Positions 1-6,119 of a stretch of 64,000 nt of DNA are shown in pieces. The notes under the pieces were generated by a model that saw only the letters and a program-made list of their open reading frames with translations, did no database searches and had not been told where the DNA came from. The DNA comes from Anaerolineaceae bacterium (GTDB taxonomy: Bacteria > Chloroflexota > Anaerolineae > Aggregatilineales > Phototrophicaceae): positions 558,001 to 622,000 of the forward strand of contig PABP01000021.1 in NCBI GenBank assembly GCA_002699585.1, in the 5' to 3' direction. The first letter of the stretch is position 1. Every line of letters starts with the position of its first letter. Both the position numbers and the translations under genes were made by a program.

Positions 1-116
1 ACATCATAGAGATAACCATCCATAAATATCATCCGGCCATCTTCAATCATCAGATCCCGGTCATACTCTGGCTGTTCGCTGTCTCTCGCCTCAATTAGTT
101 TCACTAAAAGTCCCAT
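1..116 (-). CDS. Partial small protein at the window edge, function unknown
   Basis: A reading frame opens with ATG at 116-114 and stays open to the window start, giving 38 visible residues that begin MGLLVKLIEARDSEQPEYDR. A Shine-Dalgarno GAGG lies six bases upstream, just past the stop codon of the methylase gene (125-127), so the gene continues the same operon. The visible part is acidic and hydrophilic. The family is not recognised. The gene is cut by the window and its length is unknown. Confidence 0.6.
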   Translation of the reverse strand, partial: MGLLVKLIEARDSEQPEYDRDLMIEDGRMIFMDGYLYD

Positions 117-124
117 ATCACACC

Positions 125-979
125 TCACAATAATTGGATCTGCTTCGGTACGACCAAGCCTCGACGACACGCATTATTCATCCAGATAATTTCCTCGCGC
201 TGTGCCCCACCGTCTGCGGCAGCTTGCCGCGACACCACATGCCAGTCGTTATATAGTTCGTCGTACAGCTCGCACGGATAGCCGCTAATCAACGCCATGC
301 CTTTGATGTCATGTAGAGCTGCAGCAAGTTTGGTGTGCTGTTCGTCTGACATTTCATGCCGATACACTTTGCGGTATGACCTGGTAGCCATTGGATAAGG
401 CGGGTCGATGTAAAAGATAGTGTGTGCAGCATCCCATTGTTTGATGACGCCCAGCGCGTCTTTATTCTCGATGCATACACCTAGCATACGATCACAGATC
501 TGATGTGATACTTCGATCATCTGCCGCCAATCCATTGGTGGTGCTCCCCGTGTCTGGAATCTGTGACCAGTACGAAAGCCCGTGTTTGAAAAAGTACCGC
601 GACTGGCAAACCCCTGCCAGCTCCGAACCAATAGCATTCTGGCTCGTTCGATGTTGTCAGCGTCATCATAGCGCTTGTAGGCTTCGTCGAACTCAGATCT
701 GGCAAATGGTGTAAACCGCAGGCGATATATCAACTCATGGCGATGATCCCGCATGACTTCAAAGAGGTTTACAACTTCCTTATCCAAGTCGTTATAGCAT
801 TCTGACCGCGATCGAGGCTTAGAAAGCAGCACAGATCCACCGCCACCGAACGGCTCAACATAAACCTCATGCGCCGGGATGTGTTTGATGATCCAGTCAG
901 CAAGGCGATACTTGCCGCCAAAATAGCGAAGTATGGGCTTTGATGGCCTTTCGTATGGGATTGCTGCTAAAGTCGTCAT
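125..979 (-). CDS. DNA adenine N6-methyltransferase, Dam/D12 class
   Basis: Transfers a methyl group from S-adenosylmethionine to adenine in DNA. Counting from the chosen start, the LRYFGGK segment (residues 17-23) and YVEPFGGGGS (40-49) form the SAM-binding part, and DPPY (192-195) is the catalytic motif, all in the order usual for the D12 class. The length of 284 residues is normal. The ATG at 979 is preferred over one 33 bases upstream because GAGG sits seven bases before it and the preceding gene ends at 987. It is the next-to-last visible gene of the replication operon. No restriction endonuclease is adjacent, so it looks like an orphan methylase, perhaps marking element DNA or timing its replication. 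Its recognition sequence cannot be told. Confidence 0.9.
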   Translation of the reverse strand: MTTLAAIPYERPSKPILRYFGGKYRLADWIIKHIPAHEVYVEPFGGGGSVLLSKPRSRSECYNDLDKEVVNLFEVMRDHRHELIYRLRFTPFARSEFDEAYKRYDDADNIERARMLLVRSWQGFASRGTFSNTGFRTGHRFQTRGAPPMDWRQMIEVSHQICDRMLGVCIENKDALGVIKQWDAAHTIFYIDPPYPMATRSYRKVYRHEMSDEQHTKLAAALHDIKGMALISGYPCELYDELYNDWHVVSRQAAADGGAQREEIIWMNNACRRGLVVPKQIQLL

Positions 980-986
980 CACATCC

Positions 987-1211
987 TCATTTCTGCTTTT
1001 GCAGCATCTCACTAGCCGTTACATACATCAGTGAGCGCATTTTTATCAGGCTCAACCTAATGTTGTTCAACTGGTCAACCACATCATTTCTCAATTTTAG
1101 GTCATCTGCGGCGTGTATCGTTTTTTGTGCCTCAAGCAAAATGGCGTCAGCCGCACTTACCATGCTGCCAGTCTTGTTTAAGATTAATGCTTCTGTGATC
1201 TCTTTTTCCAT
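987..1211 (-). CDS. Small helical protein, function unknown
   Basis: Seventy-four residues, predicted almost wholly helical and possibly coiled coil, with no cysteine and no membrane segment. GAGG lies six bases before the ATG at 1211. The stop lies eight bases before the methylase start, so the two are probably co-translated. The family is not recognised. Its place between the helicase loader and the methylase suggests an accessory of the element's replication operon, but that rests on position only. Confidence 0.65.
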   Translation of the reverse strand: MEKEITEALILNKTGSMVSAADAILLEAQKTIHAADDLKLRNDVVDQLNNIRLSLIKMRSLMYVTASEMLQKQK

Positions 1212-1271
1212 GTCATCCTCGCTTCATTGCATATACTGTCGATTCTCTATAGTGATATTTATTCACTACCC

Positions 1272-1595
1272 TCAGCCCGCATCCGGCGGGATCACATCCG
1301 CAGGCGTCACAACCAGGTAGACATCATCCTTCGCCTTGTCGTAAAACGTCTGCATGCCGATCTCATTGAACCGCGCGTTGATCCGGGCCACCAGCTCGTA
1401 ATCGCTTTTGCGATACGCTTCGTGCACCAAATCATTCAGCCTGACGCAGTGGGCAGCAGGGATCGGCCCCGTGCCCATCAGCATCGTCTCGTCTTTCCCC
1501 GTCAGCGCGATCATTCTTGACCATCCGGCAGTAGTTTCCGTTCCTGGATGACATGGCGACAGATCCCGCCGCACGTAATGCGTCTTAATTGCCAT
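1272..1595 (-). CDS. Hypothetical protein of the element's replication operon
   Basis: A soluble protein of 107 residues with no recognised domain. Its ATG overlaps the stop codon of the upstream helicase-loader gene by one base (TGATG at 1593-1597), so translation is probably coupled to it. The N-terminal third has several His and Cys residues (HYVRR, PCHPG) without a clear metal-site spacing, and the C-terminal half is amphipathic helix followed by a short strand region. The function is not identified. Confidence 0.6.
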   Translation of the reverse strand: MAIKTHYVRRDLSPCHPGTETTAGWSRMIALTGKDETMLMGTGPIPAAHCVRLNDLVHEAYRKSDYELVARINARFNEIGMQTFYDKAKDDVYLVVTPADVIPPDAG

Positions 1596-2731
1596 CAGCC
1601 GGCTTTAATCGCCGTATTAAAATGTCTCAGGCGCAGCCCCCCCAGGTTGATCCAGTGCGCCCGCTCAAAGACCCGCGTCGCAATCCGGTTCCCCCAGTGG
1701 AAGGCGAAGTCCACGTCGCGGCCTTCCCGACGCGCCTGGTCCCGCTCACGGGCGTCCATCAGCTGCGCCAGATTGGTCGTTAAAATCGTTGGTTTGTCAT
1801 AACCGGCACTGTGCCGCGGCGATACGATGTAATCCATGAACAGCGATTCGCGGTCCTGGCTGGCACGGCCCCAGGCATCGGCCTGCACGTTGGCCTCATC
1901 GACGATCAGCAGATCCGCGTCGATCAGCGGTTGCGTCAGCCGCTCTTTGTCAGCCTGCGCGCGTTCCCGCCCCCCTGCGTCCGATGCATACCCATAGGTC
2001 GCCTGGATGTCTCGCAGCAGGTCCGGCAGCCGCACGTACACCACGAACCAATCCTTGGCCAGCATGGCGTTAGCGATGCTCATCGCCAGCCCGGTCTTGC
2101 CCGTGCCATAATCACCCGCCAGCACCAGCCAGTTCCCGTGCGAATTGGGCACCATCACCGTCTCATCGTTGATGCGCACGTCATAGATGCCCGCTGTCGC
2201 GCTCGGCGTCGTAGACCACCCGGCAGCCTTGGCCATCGTCAGCAGGTCGAACGGGGTACAGTCCCGCAGCGCCAAAAACTCAGCGTAGTAGGCCGCCAGT
2301 TGTTTGCCCGCCAGCGCCGTATCCGATACCTGATCGCGCCAGCTATCGAACGTGTAGTCCTTGTGCGCCTCGTCGAAAAACGTCTGGTGCTTCTCGATCA
2401 GTCGGGCAGCCCTGGCGCGCTTGGCTTCCCGTCGCGATTCGCAGTTGGCAGGGCAGGGGACCAGCTTCCCGAAGTCCGGGTGGCCCAGCGGCAGATCATG
2501 CTTGATGACGCCCATGCCTTTGCACACCGGGCAGCGTTCGTCGCTGAACGCATCGACTTCCAGCAGCGATACATCGGCTGTTGTGGCGAAGCGCCCCGCG
2601 TCAGATCGTGGCACAACCGGGTCCGGCCCCACCACACGATTCGTCAGTTGGTCCACCAACGTTTTCCAGTCTTGCAAGCTGCGCTCTTTTTTCGCGCTCG
2701 TAATCATTTGGGGTTGCATATGGGTTTGCAT
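1595..2731 (-). CDS. DnaC/IstB-like helicase-loader ATPase with N-terminal zinc motif
   Basis: Likely loads the replicative helicase at the element's origin, as DnaC or lambda P does. The AAA+ core shows Walker A GDYGTGKT at residues 206-213, Walker B LLIVDEA at 274-280 and a sensor-1 TILTTN at 315-320. Upstream of it Cys67, Cys70, Cys93 and Cys97 form a probable zinc site. At 378 residues it is longer than DnaC because of the N-terminal region. The start is set by AAGGAG nine bases before ATG 2731. It follows the initiator gene directly (36-base gap), the same initiator-then-loader order as lambda O-P. The ATPase family is clear; the loader role is inferred from family and context. Confidence 0.85.
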   Translation of the reverse strand: MQTHMQPQMITSAKKERSLQDWKTLVDQLTNRVVGPDPVVPRSDAGRFATTADVSLLEVDAFSDERCPVCKGMGVIKHDLPLGHPDFGKLVPCPANCESRREAKRARAARLIEKHQTFFDEAHKDYTFDSWRDQVSDTALAGKQLAAYYAEFLALRDCTPFDLLTMAKAAGWSTTPSATAGIYDVRINDETVMVPNSHGNWLVLAGDYGTGKTGLAMSIANAMLAKDWFVVYVRLPDLLRDIQATYGYASDAGGRERAQADKERLTQPLIDADLLIVDEANVQADAWGRASQDRESLFMDYIVSPRHSAGYDKPTILTTNLAQLMDARERDQARREGRDVDFAFHWGNRIATRVFERAHWINLGGLRLRHFNTAIKAG

Positions 2732-2766
2732 GGCTAAAGCTCCTTCTGCTGCCCGTTCCTGCGGGC

Positions 2767-4071
2767 CTAGTTGTACAGGTGCGCGAATGGCGACTTGGGC
2801 ATTGTCTGCCTTTGCGGCTCATTGTGACGATCCGGCCCCAGCGGCAGCTTAATCACGCGATCATCGGCCAGCTTGGTCGCCTGCATCGCCCGGAACTCAG
2901 AAAAATATTCGGCGAATTTTGTGCTGTCTTTGAGCTCCAGCGGCAGGCCATCACGCCCGCGGTAGTTATCCCCCCACCATCCCCAGAACGCTCTCAGCTC
3001 GGAGATGTACGGCGCCGGGGTAAAAGCCATCAGCGCTTTGACCGTTTTGTTGATCCGGCCACGGGCGTCTTTTGTCAGATCGAGGGTTTCGAGTTCGGTT
3101 TTGGTCAACCGCGGGAAGTAGAACGCTTTGACGGCATCAAACAGCCCAGCTCGCACGATGATCTGCGCCTGCTTCTCAAGCTGCTCACAGTCAACAGTGG
3201 TCGAGGCGTTTTCGTCGCCTTTGGGATAATAAACTTTCTCATCATCGCCAGAGGTGCCCACGCGCGCACGCGCGTTAGTATTTATATCTATATCTGGTTC
3301 TTTAGAATCTAATCTTTTTATCTTATGAGTATTGGCCTGTTCAATTTGGACAGGTTTAGCGCCCTTTACCTGTTCATTTTGAGCACCTTTAGCGTCATTC
3401 GTGTTCAATTTGGACAGGTATTCGGGGGATTCCTGCTGCTCTTCCTTATATACGTGTTCATTTTGAACAGGTTTAGGCTCGTCAGATACCCGCTTTTTCG
3501 CCCCGTCTTGGGCCTCGGTGGATGCCTGCTCAGGTGCTTCGACAGCCGTGTCGCGTGCCATGTCAGCAGTCGCATCCACCCCGTAGATTTCCACAGCCAG
3601 CCGACCAGCCAGCCGATACGTATTGGCCTTGCTCCGACCGCCCCCGGTAGTGATATGCAGGTGCCCAGCCTTGGCCAACGCCTTGGTATACCGCCGCACA
3701 GAAGACACCGGGACGCCCGTCATCTCCGCCAGCTCCTCGTAGTTGCACGCGAGTAAATTGCGCTTCCACGGCAGATGACGCATGATCTTGGCCAGCATCC
3801 CTAGCAGCGCCACATCCAGCTCGTCGATGACGGCCCGTGGCAGCTTGGCGAAGTAATACCAGGCATCCCGCACGGGCGCTTCTGCTGCAGCGTTTTCAGC
3901 CTCAGAATCGCTCTGAGCGCCGTTTTCCGCTGACGGGGTATCATCCGCCGCAAGCACCACAGCAGGCAGCGCAGACAGCGCTTCTCCCGCGTCAGGGGTG
4001 GCTTCTAGGTCGATGTCTTCCAGGGTGCTGGCAGCCTGCCAGGCGTCTCTCGGTATCATACTCGGATCCAT
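2767..4071 (-). CDS. Replication-initiator-like protein with winged helix, origin inside the gene
   Basis: A protein of 434 residues. An acidic N-terminus (1-65) is followed by a winged-helix domain at about 75-155 (YEELAEMTGVPVSSVRRYTK is the recognition region), a low-complexity linker (165-285) and a helical C-terminal domain with aromatic stretch AFWGWWGDNYRGR. The architecture fits phage and plasmid replication initiators that bind the origin with the first domain and recruit the loader with the last. The linker DNA carries four iteron-like repeats and an AT-rich tract. The start is uncertain: ATG 4071 has no clear Shine-Dalgarno, and ATG 4059 is slightly better placed. The initiator role is inferred from architecture, context and embedded repeats, not from a specific family match. 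Confidence 0.7.
   Translation of the reverse strand: MDPSMIPRDAWQAASTLEDIDLEATPDAGEALSALPAVVLAADDTPSAENGAQSDSEAENAAAEAPVRDAWYYFAKLPRAVIDELDVALLGMLAKIMRHLPWKRNLLACNYEELAEMTGVPVSSVRRYTKALAKAGHLHITTGGGRSKANTYRLAGRLAVEIYGVDATADMARDTAVEAPEQASTEAQDGAKKRVSDEPKPVQNEHVYKEEQQESPEYLSKLNTNDAKGAQNEQVKGAKPVQIEQANTHKIKRLDSKEPDIDINTNARARVGTSGDDEKVYYPKGDENASTTVDCEQLEKQAQIIVRAGLFDAVKAFYFPRLTKTELETLDLTKDARGRINKTVKALMAFTPAPYISELRAFWGWWGDNYRGRDGLPLELKDSTKFAEYFSEFRAMQATKLADDRVIKLPLGPDRHNEPQRQTMPKSPFAHLYN
3278..3476. other. Candidate replication origin inside the initiator gene
   Basis: Four iteron-like repeats (3336-3476) lie beside an AT-rich tract (3278-3335, about three quarters A+T) and then an alternating purine-pyrimidine CGCGCGCACGCGCG at 3261-3274. 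This is the arrangement of the lambda origin, where iterons and an unwinding region sit inside gene O. One repeat is out of reading frame with the others, which argues for selection on DNA rather than on protein. The claim is inference from architecture and neighbouring genes. Confidence 0.7.
3336..3476. repeat. Four 21-bp iteron-like direct repeats
   Basis: Copies begin at TGTTC 3338, 3371, 3402 and 3455. The consensus core is TGTTCAWTTTGRRCAGGTTT, and copies 1 and 3 share 17 identical bases (TGTTCAATTTGGACAGG). Each copy has internal dyad symmetry (TGTTC against GRACA), weakest in copy 2. The spacings of 33, 31 and 53 bases are close to three, three and five turns of the helix, so all copies face the same side. 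Copies 1, 2 and 4 are in frame and encode related peptides (PVQNEHV, GAQNEQV, PVQIEQA), but copy 3 is shifted and encodes YLSKLNTN. Confidence 0.85.
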
Positions 4072-4096
4072 TCAGTCGTTGTCGTCTGTCGTTGGC

Positions 4097-4423
4097 TCAG
4101 CTCGCCAGTAACACGTCGTCCAGGTCAATCCACAGCCGAATGCTGCGCGGGACCAATCGTCCACGTCGCGAGCGGTTCACCGTGATATACCCCAACACTT
4201 CCAGCACCGGGATCACCAGGTACACGTAGCTCGTGCTCACCCCGGCCAGCGATGCCAGCTCGCGCAGCGTCGGACCGCTCGGGTGCTCATCGAACCACGC
4301 ATCCAGCGCCCGCAGGATCTTCTTCTGGCCATTTGTCAGGCCCCACCGCCGCGTGCGGTACACCAGCAGGTCGATGTATCGCCGTTGTTTATTCTGTCGA
4401 TTCATAATCGGTCTACTCATCAT
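4097..4423 (-). CDS. LexA-type winged-helix DNA-binding protein without peptidase domain
   Basis: The segment from LTNGQKKILRALDAWF (about residue 29) to RRGRLVPRSIRL (about 95) follows the pattern of the LexA N-terminal DNA-binding domain: two helices, the TLRELASLAGVSTSYVYLVI helix-turn-helix and a short wing. The protein ends there, at 108 residues, with no Ser-Lys autopeptidase domain, so it would not self-cleave. It may be the operon's regulator or an accessory of the initiator encoded 26 bases downstream. GAGG stands six bases before ATG 4423. It overlaps the upstream gene by 11 bases. The fold assignment is fairly secure; the regulatory target is unknown. Confidence 0.7.
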   Translation of the reverse strand: MMSRPIMNRQNKQRRYIDLLVYRTRRWGLTNGQKKILRALDAWFDEHPSGPTLRELASLAGVSTSYVYLVIPVLEVLGYITVNRSRRGRLVPRSIRLWIDLDDVLLAS

Positions 4424-4697
4424 CGATGACCTCGAATTGATTCACGTTCGTCACTTCGTACTGCCAGCGCGCCTTGGGCTTGTACCAGTAGCGGTTGACC
4501 TTGCCCCGCAGCCGAACCTGGCAGCCGCGTTCCATCTCCAGCCGCCGGAACCGTTTGCCATATGGCATCCACAGATGCTCTCGGAAGCGAGCGCCGTTCT
4601 CCGTGCGCACATTCACCAGCAGCATATGGCTGTCGTTGCTGCCATTGAACCTGGCGACCAGCGTCACCCGCTTCCCGATCAGCGCACGCTTGTTCAT
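4413..4697 (-). CDS. Small basic protein, possible OB-fold nucleic-acid binder
   Basis: A basic protein of 94 residues with an alternating strand pattern (KRVTLVARFNG, HMLLVNVRT, CQVRLRGKVNRYWY, YEVTNVNQFEVI) that would suit a single OB-fold, as in small single-strand-binding proteins. No family is recognised by motif and the fold is a guess from the strand pattern. Its ATG overlaps the stop of the upstream zinc-ribbon gene by four bases (ATGA), and its own 3' end overlaps the LexA-like gene, so it is translated as part of the chain. Confidence 0.6.
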   Translation of the reverse strand: MNKRALIGKRVTLVARFNGSNDSHMLLVNVRTENGARFREHLWMPYGKRFRRLEMERGCQVRLRGKVNRYWYKPKARWQYEVTNVNQFEVIDDE

Positions 4698-5383
4698 GCG
4701 TCTGCCTGCAGCATCCGCCGCTGGCGCTTATAGGATTGACTGCATTCGAAGCAATAATCCTGCAGCGTATGACCTGTCAGCCAGCGAGGTCGTTTATGGC
4801 ACCGATAGCACAGCAGCACCTCGCCTGCCATCACCCGCGCATATTCGCGCTTGTACTTCTCCTCGCGATACTGCTTGGCGTGTTTACGACGACAGGGTTT
4901 GCAATAGCTGCGCACTTGCCCACTCGCCATCACATGCTTCTGCCGGATGCCACAAGCTGGGCACAGTCCAGGGTTCTTCTGATACCCGAACAGGTCATGC
5001 CTGCGCTTAGCGATCTTCTTCAGGCAGGCATCGCAATACGGTTTACGCCGACCCGTGGCATAGGTGCCGCGCTCATGTTCACCGCACCGACAGCATATGT
5101 TGTCCCATCGCCGCTGGTCATACTCTCCCGGCGGAACCTCATAAATCGAGCAGGCTTTTAACCCGCGGCCTGTGATGCTGTACACCACATTCGCACGGTC
5201 GCCTTTGACACCCAGGCTGCGCACGATCCAGTCCCGCTTTTGCAATGCCCGCAGGCAGTTGCCATGCACATCATCCAGGCTGATAAATGGCCGCTCAGCT
5301 TCTTTGGCAGCCCGCAGCCGCTTTAGTACATCCAGCATCTGATCGGTACACAGGGGTAGGTTGGCCCGTTTCCAGGAAATCAT
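4694..5383 (-). CDS. Protein with winged-helix-like N-terminus and three tandem zinc ribbons
   Basis: A protein of 229 residues. The N-terminal 85 residues (MLDVLKRLRAAKEAERPFIS, then DWIVRSLGVKGDRANVVYSI) resemble a winged helix. After them come three Cys-pair units: CCRCG with YCDAC, LCPACG with YCKPC, and LCYRCH with YCFEC, spaced about 45 residues apart and linked by Lys/Arg-rich helices. The repeating CxxC ... CxxC layout indicates three bound zinc ions and probable nucleic-acid contact. It might be a transcription or recombination accessory; no catalytic motif such as HNH is seen. The ATG overlaps the upstream stop by one base. Confidence 0.65.
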   Translation of the reverse strand: MISWKRANLPLCTDQMLDVLKRLRAAKEAERPFISLDDVHGNCLRALQKRDWIVRSLGVKGDRANVVYSITGRGLKACSIYEVPPGEYDQRRWDNICCRCGEHERGTYATGRRKPYCDACLKKIAKRRHDLFGYQKNPGLCPACGIRQKHVMASGQVRSYCKPCRRKHAKQYREEKYKREYARVMAGEVLLCYRCHKRPRWLTGHTLQDYCFECSQSYKRQRRMLQADA

Positions 5384-5763
5384 CAGCCACCCTCCTTCTT
5401 CATGCGGAACAGGCGACTATGCAGATCAGCAAACCGTTCGTATTCGTCCAGACTCCACAGTTTTGACATCAGGGTAACAGTCTGAAGGATTCGCTCAGGC
5501 GTCGCATCCGGCAGGCCCTTGCTCGTATAGATCTCAGAGATCTCGGCTGCCAGCGCCTCCGCACCCAGGTCGACCATCATCTCGTCCGGCGTCATCCACC
5601 TGAGTGACGTTCGTGCTGCACCCAGGCCCACCGCAGCGCCCACCCGCACCATCTTGTCAGCGTGTCGCTGGCAGTAGTACAGGGGGCCATCGACCCACAT
5701 CACATGATGCGTTGCGGGCAGATCGCAGTCCTCTGCATGGCACTTGCGCACGGTCTCAGCCAT
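5383..5763 (-). CDS. Small zinc-binding protein, second of a tandem pair
   Basis: A protein of 126 residues. The N-terminus has Cys and His residues (CHAEDCDLPATHH, YCQRHADK) fit for one zinc. The C-terminal 60 residues are helical and match the C-terminus of the neighbour encoded at 5763-6119 (AEALAAEISEIYTSKG against AENIALEIAEFLNSKG, then WSLDEYERFADLHSRLF against WTADEFERFKDLQVRLF). The two are therefore diverged tandem duplicates. The ATG at 5763 overlaps the stop of the upstream gene by one base; a GTG codon three bases earlier is an alternative. Function unknown. Confidence 0.7.
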   Translation of the reverse strand: MAETVRKCHAEDCDLPATHHVMWVDGPLYYCQRHADKMVRVGAAVGLGAARTSLRWMTPDEMMVDLGAEALAAEISEIYTSKGLPDATPERILQTVTLMSKLWSLDEYERFADLHSRLFRMKKEGG

Positions 5764-6119
5764 CACGCACCGCCTTTCAGCAGATGGAACAGGCGCACTT
5801 GCAAGTCCTTGAACCGCTCGAACTCGTCCGCAGTCCAGCTTGTGGACAACCCGCGGTAGTTAGCCAGGACAGACGCCTTTGTAACCCCATTACCCTTGCT
5901 ATTCAGGAACTCGGCAATCTCCAGCGCGATGTTCTCCGCCTCGACCTCGTGTTGTTCCGCCTCCGTCAGCTCAGGCAGCCACCGGCAGGGCAAGTCCATA
6001 CCCGACCCCGCCGCGGGCAGGGGGGCATGCTCGTCGCAGTACCCCCACTCGATGCCCATCTCCTCAATCGCCACCGTCGCCCGCTTTCCACAGCGACAGT
6101 ACAGTTTTTCAGCAACCAT
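5763..6119 (-). CDS. Small zinc-binding protein, first of a tandem pair
   Basis: A protein of 118 residues from ATG 6119, which overlaps the parB stop by one base (TGATG). The N-terminus MVAEKLYCRCGKRATVAIEE, then YCDEHAP, supplies a CxC ... CxxH zinc site. The helical C-terminus is shared with the next gene. Upstream in-frame codons reach 6164 but lie inside parB and lack a ribosome site. The same GGTGCGTGATGG string spans the start of both paralogues, supporting a local duplication of gene and junction. It may act with ParB or as a small regulator, but that is only positional. Confidence 0.7.
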   Translation of the reverse strand: MVAEKLYCRCGKRATVAIEEMGIEWGYCDEHAPLPAAGSGMDLPCRWLPELTEAEQHEVEAENIALEIAEFLNSKGNGVTKASVLANYRGLSTSWTADEFERFKDLQVRLFHLLKGGA

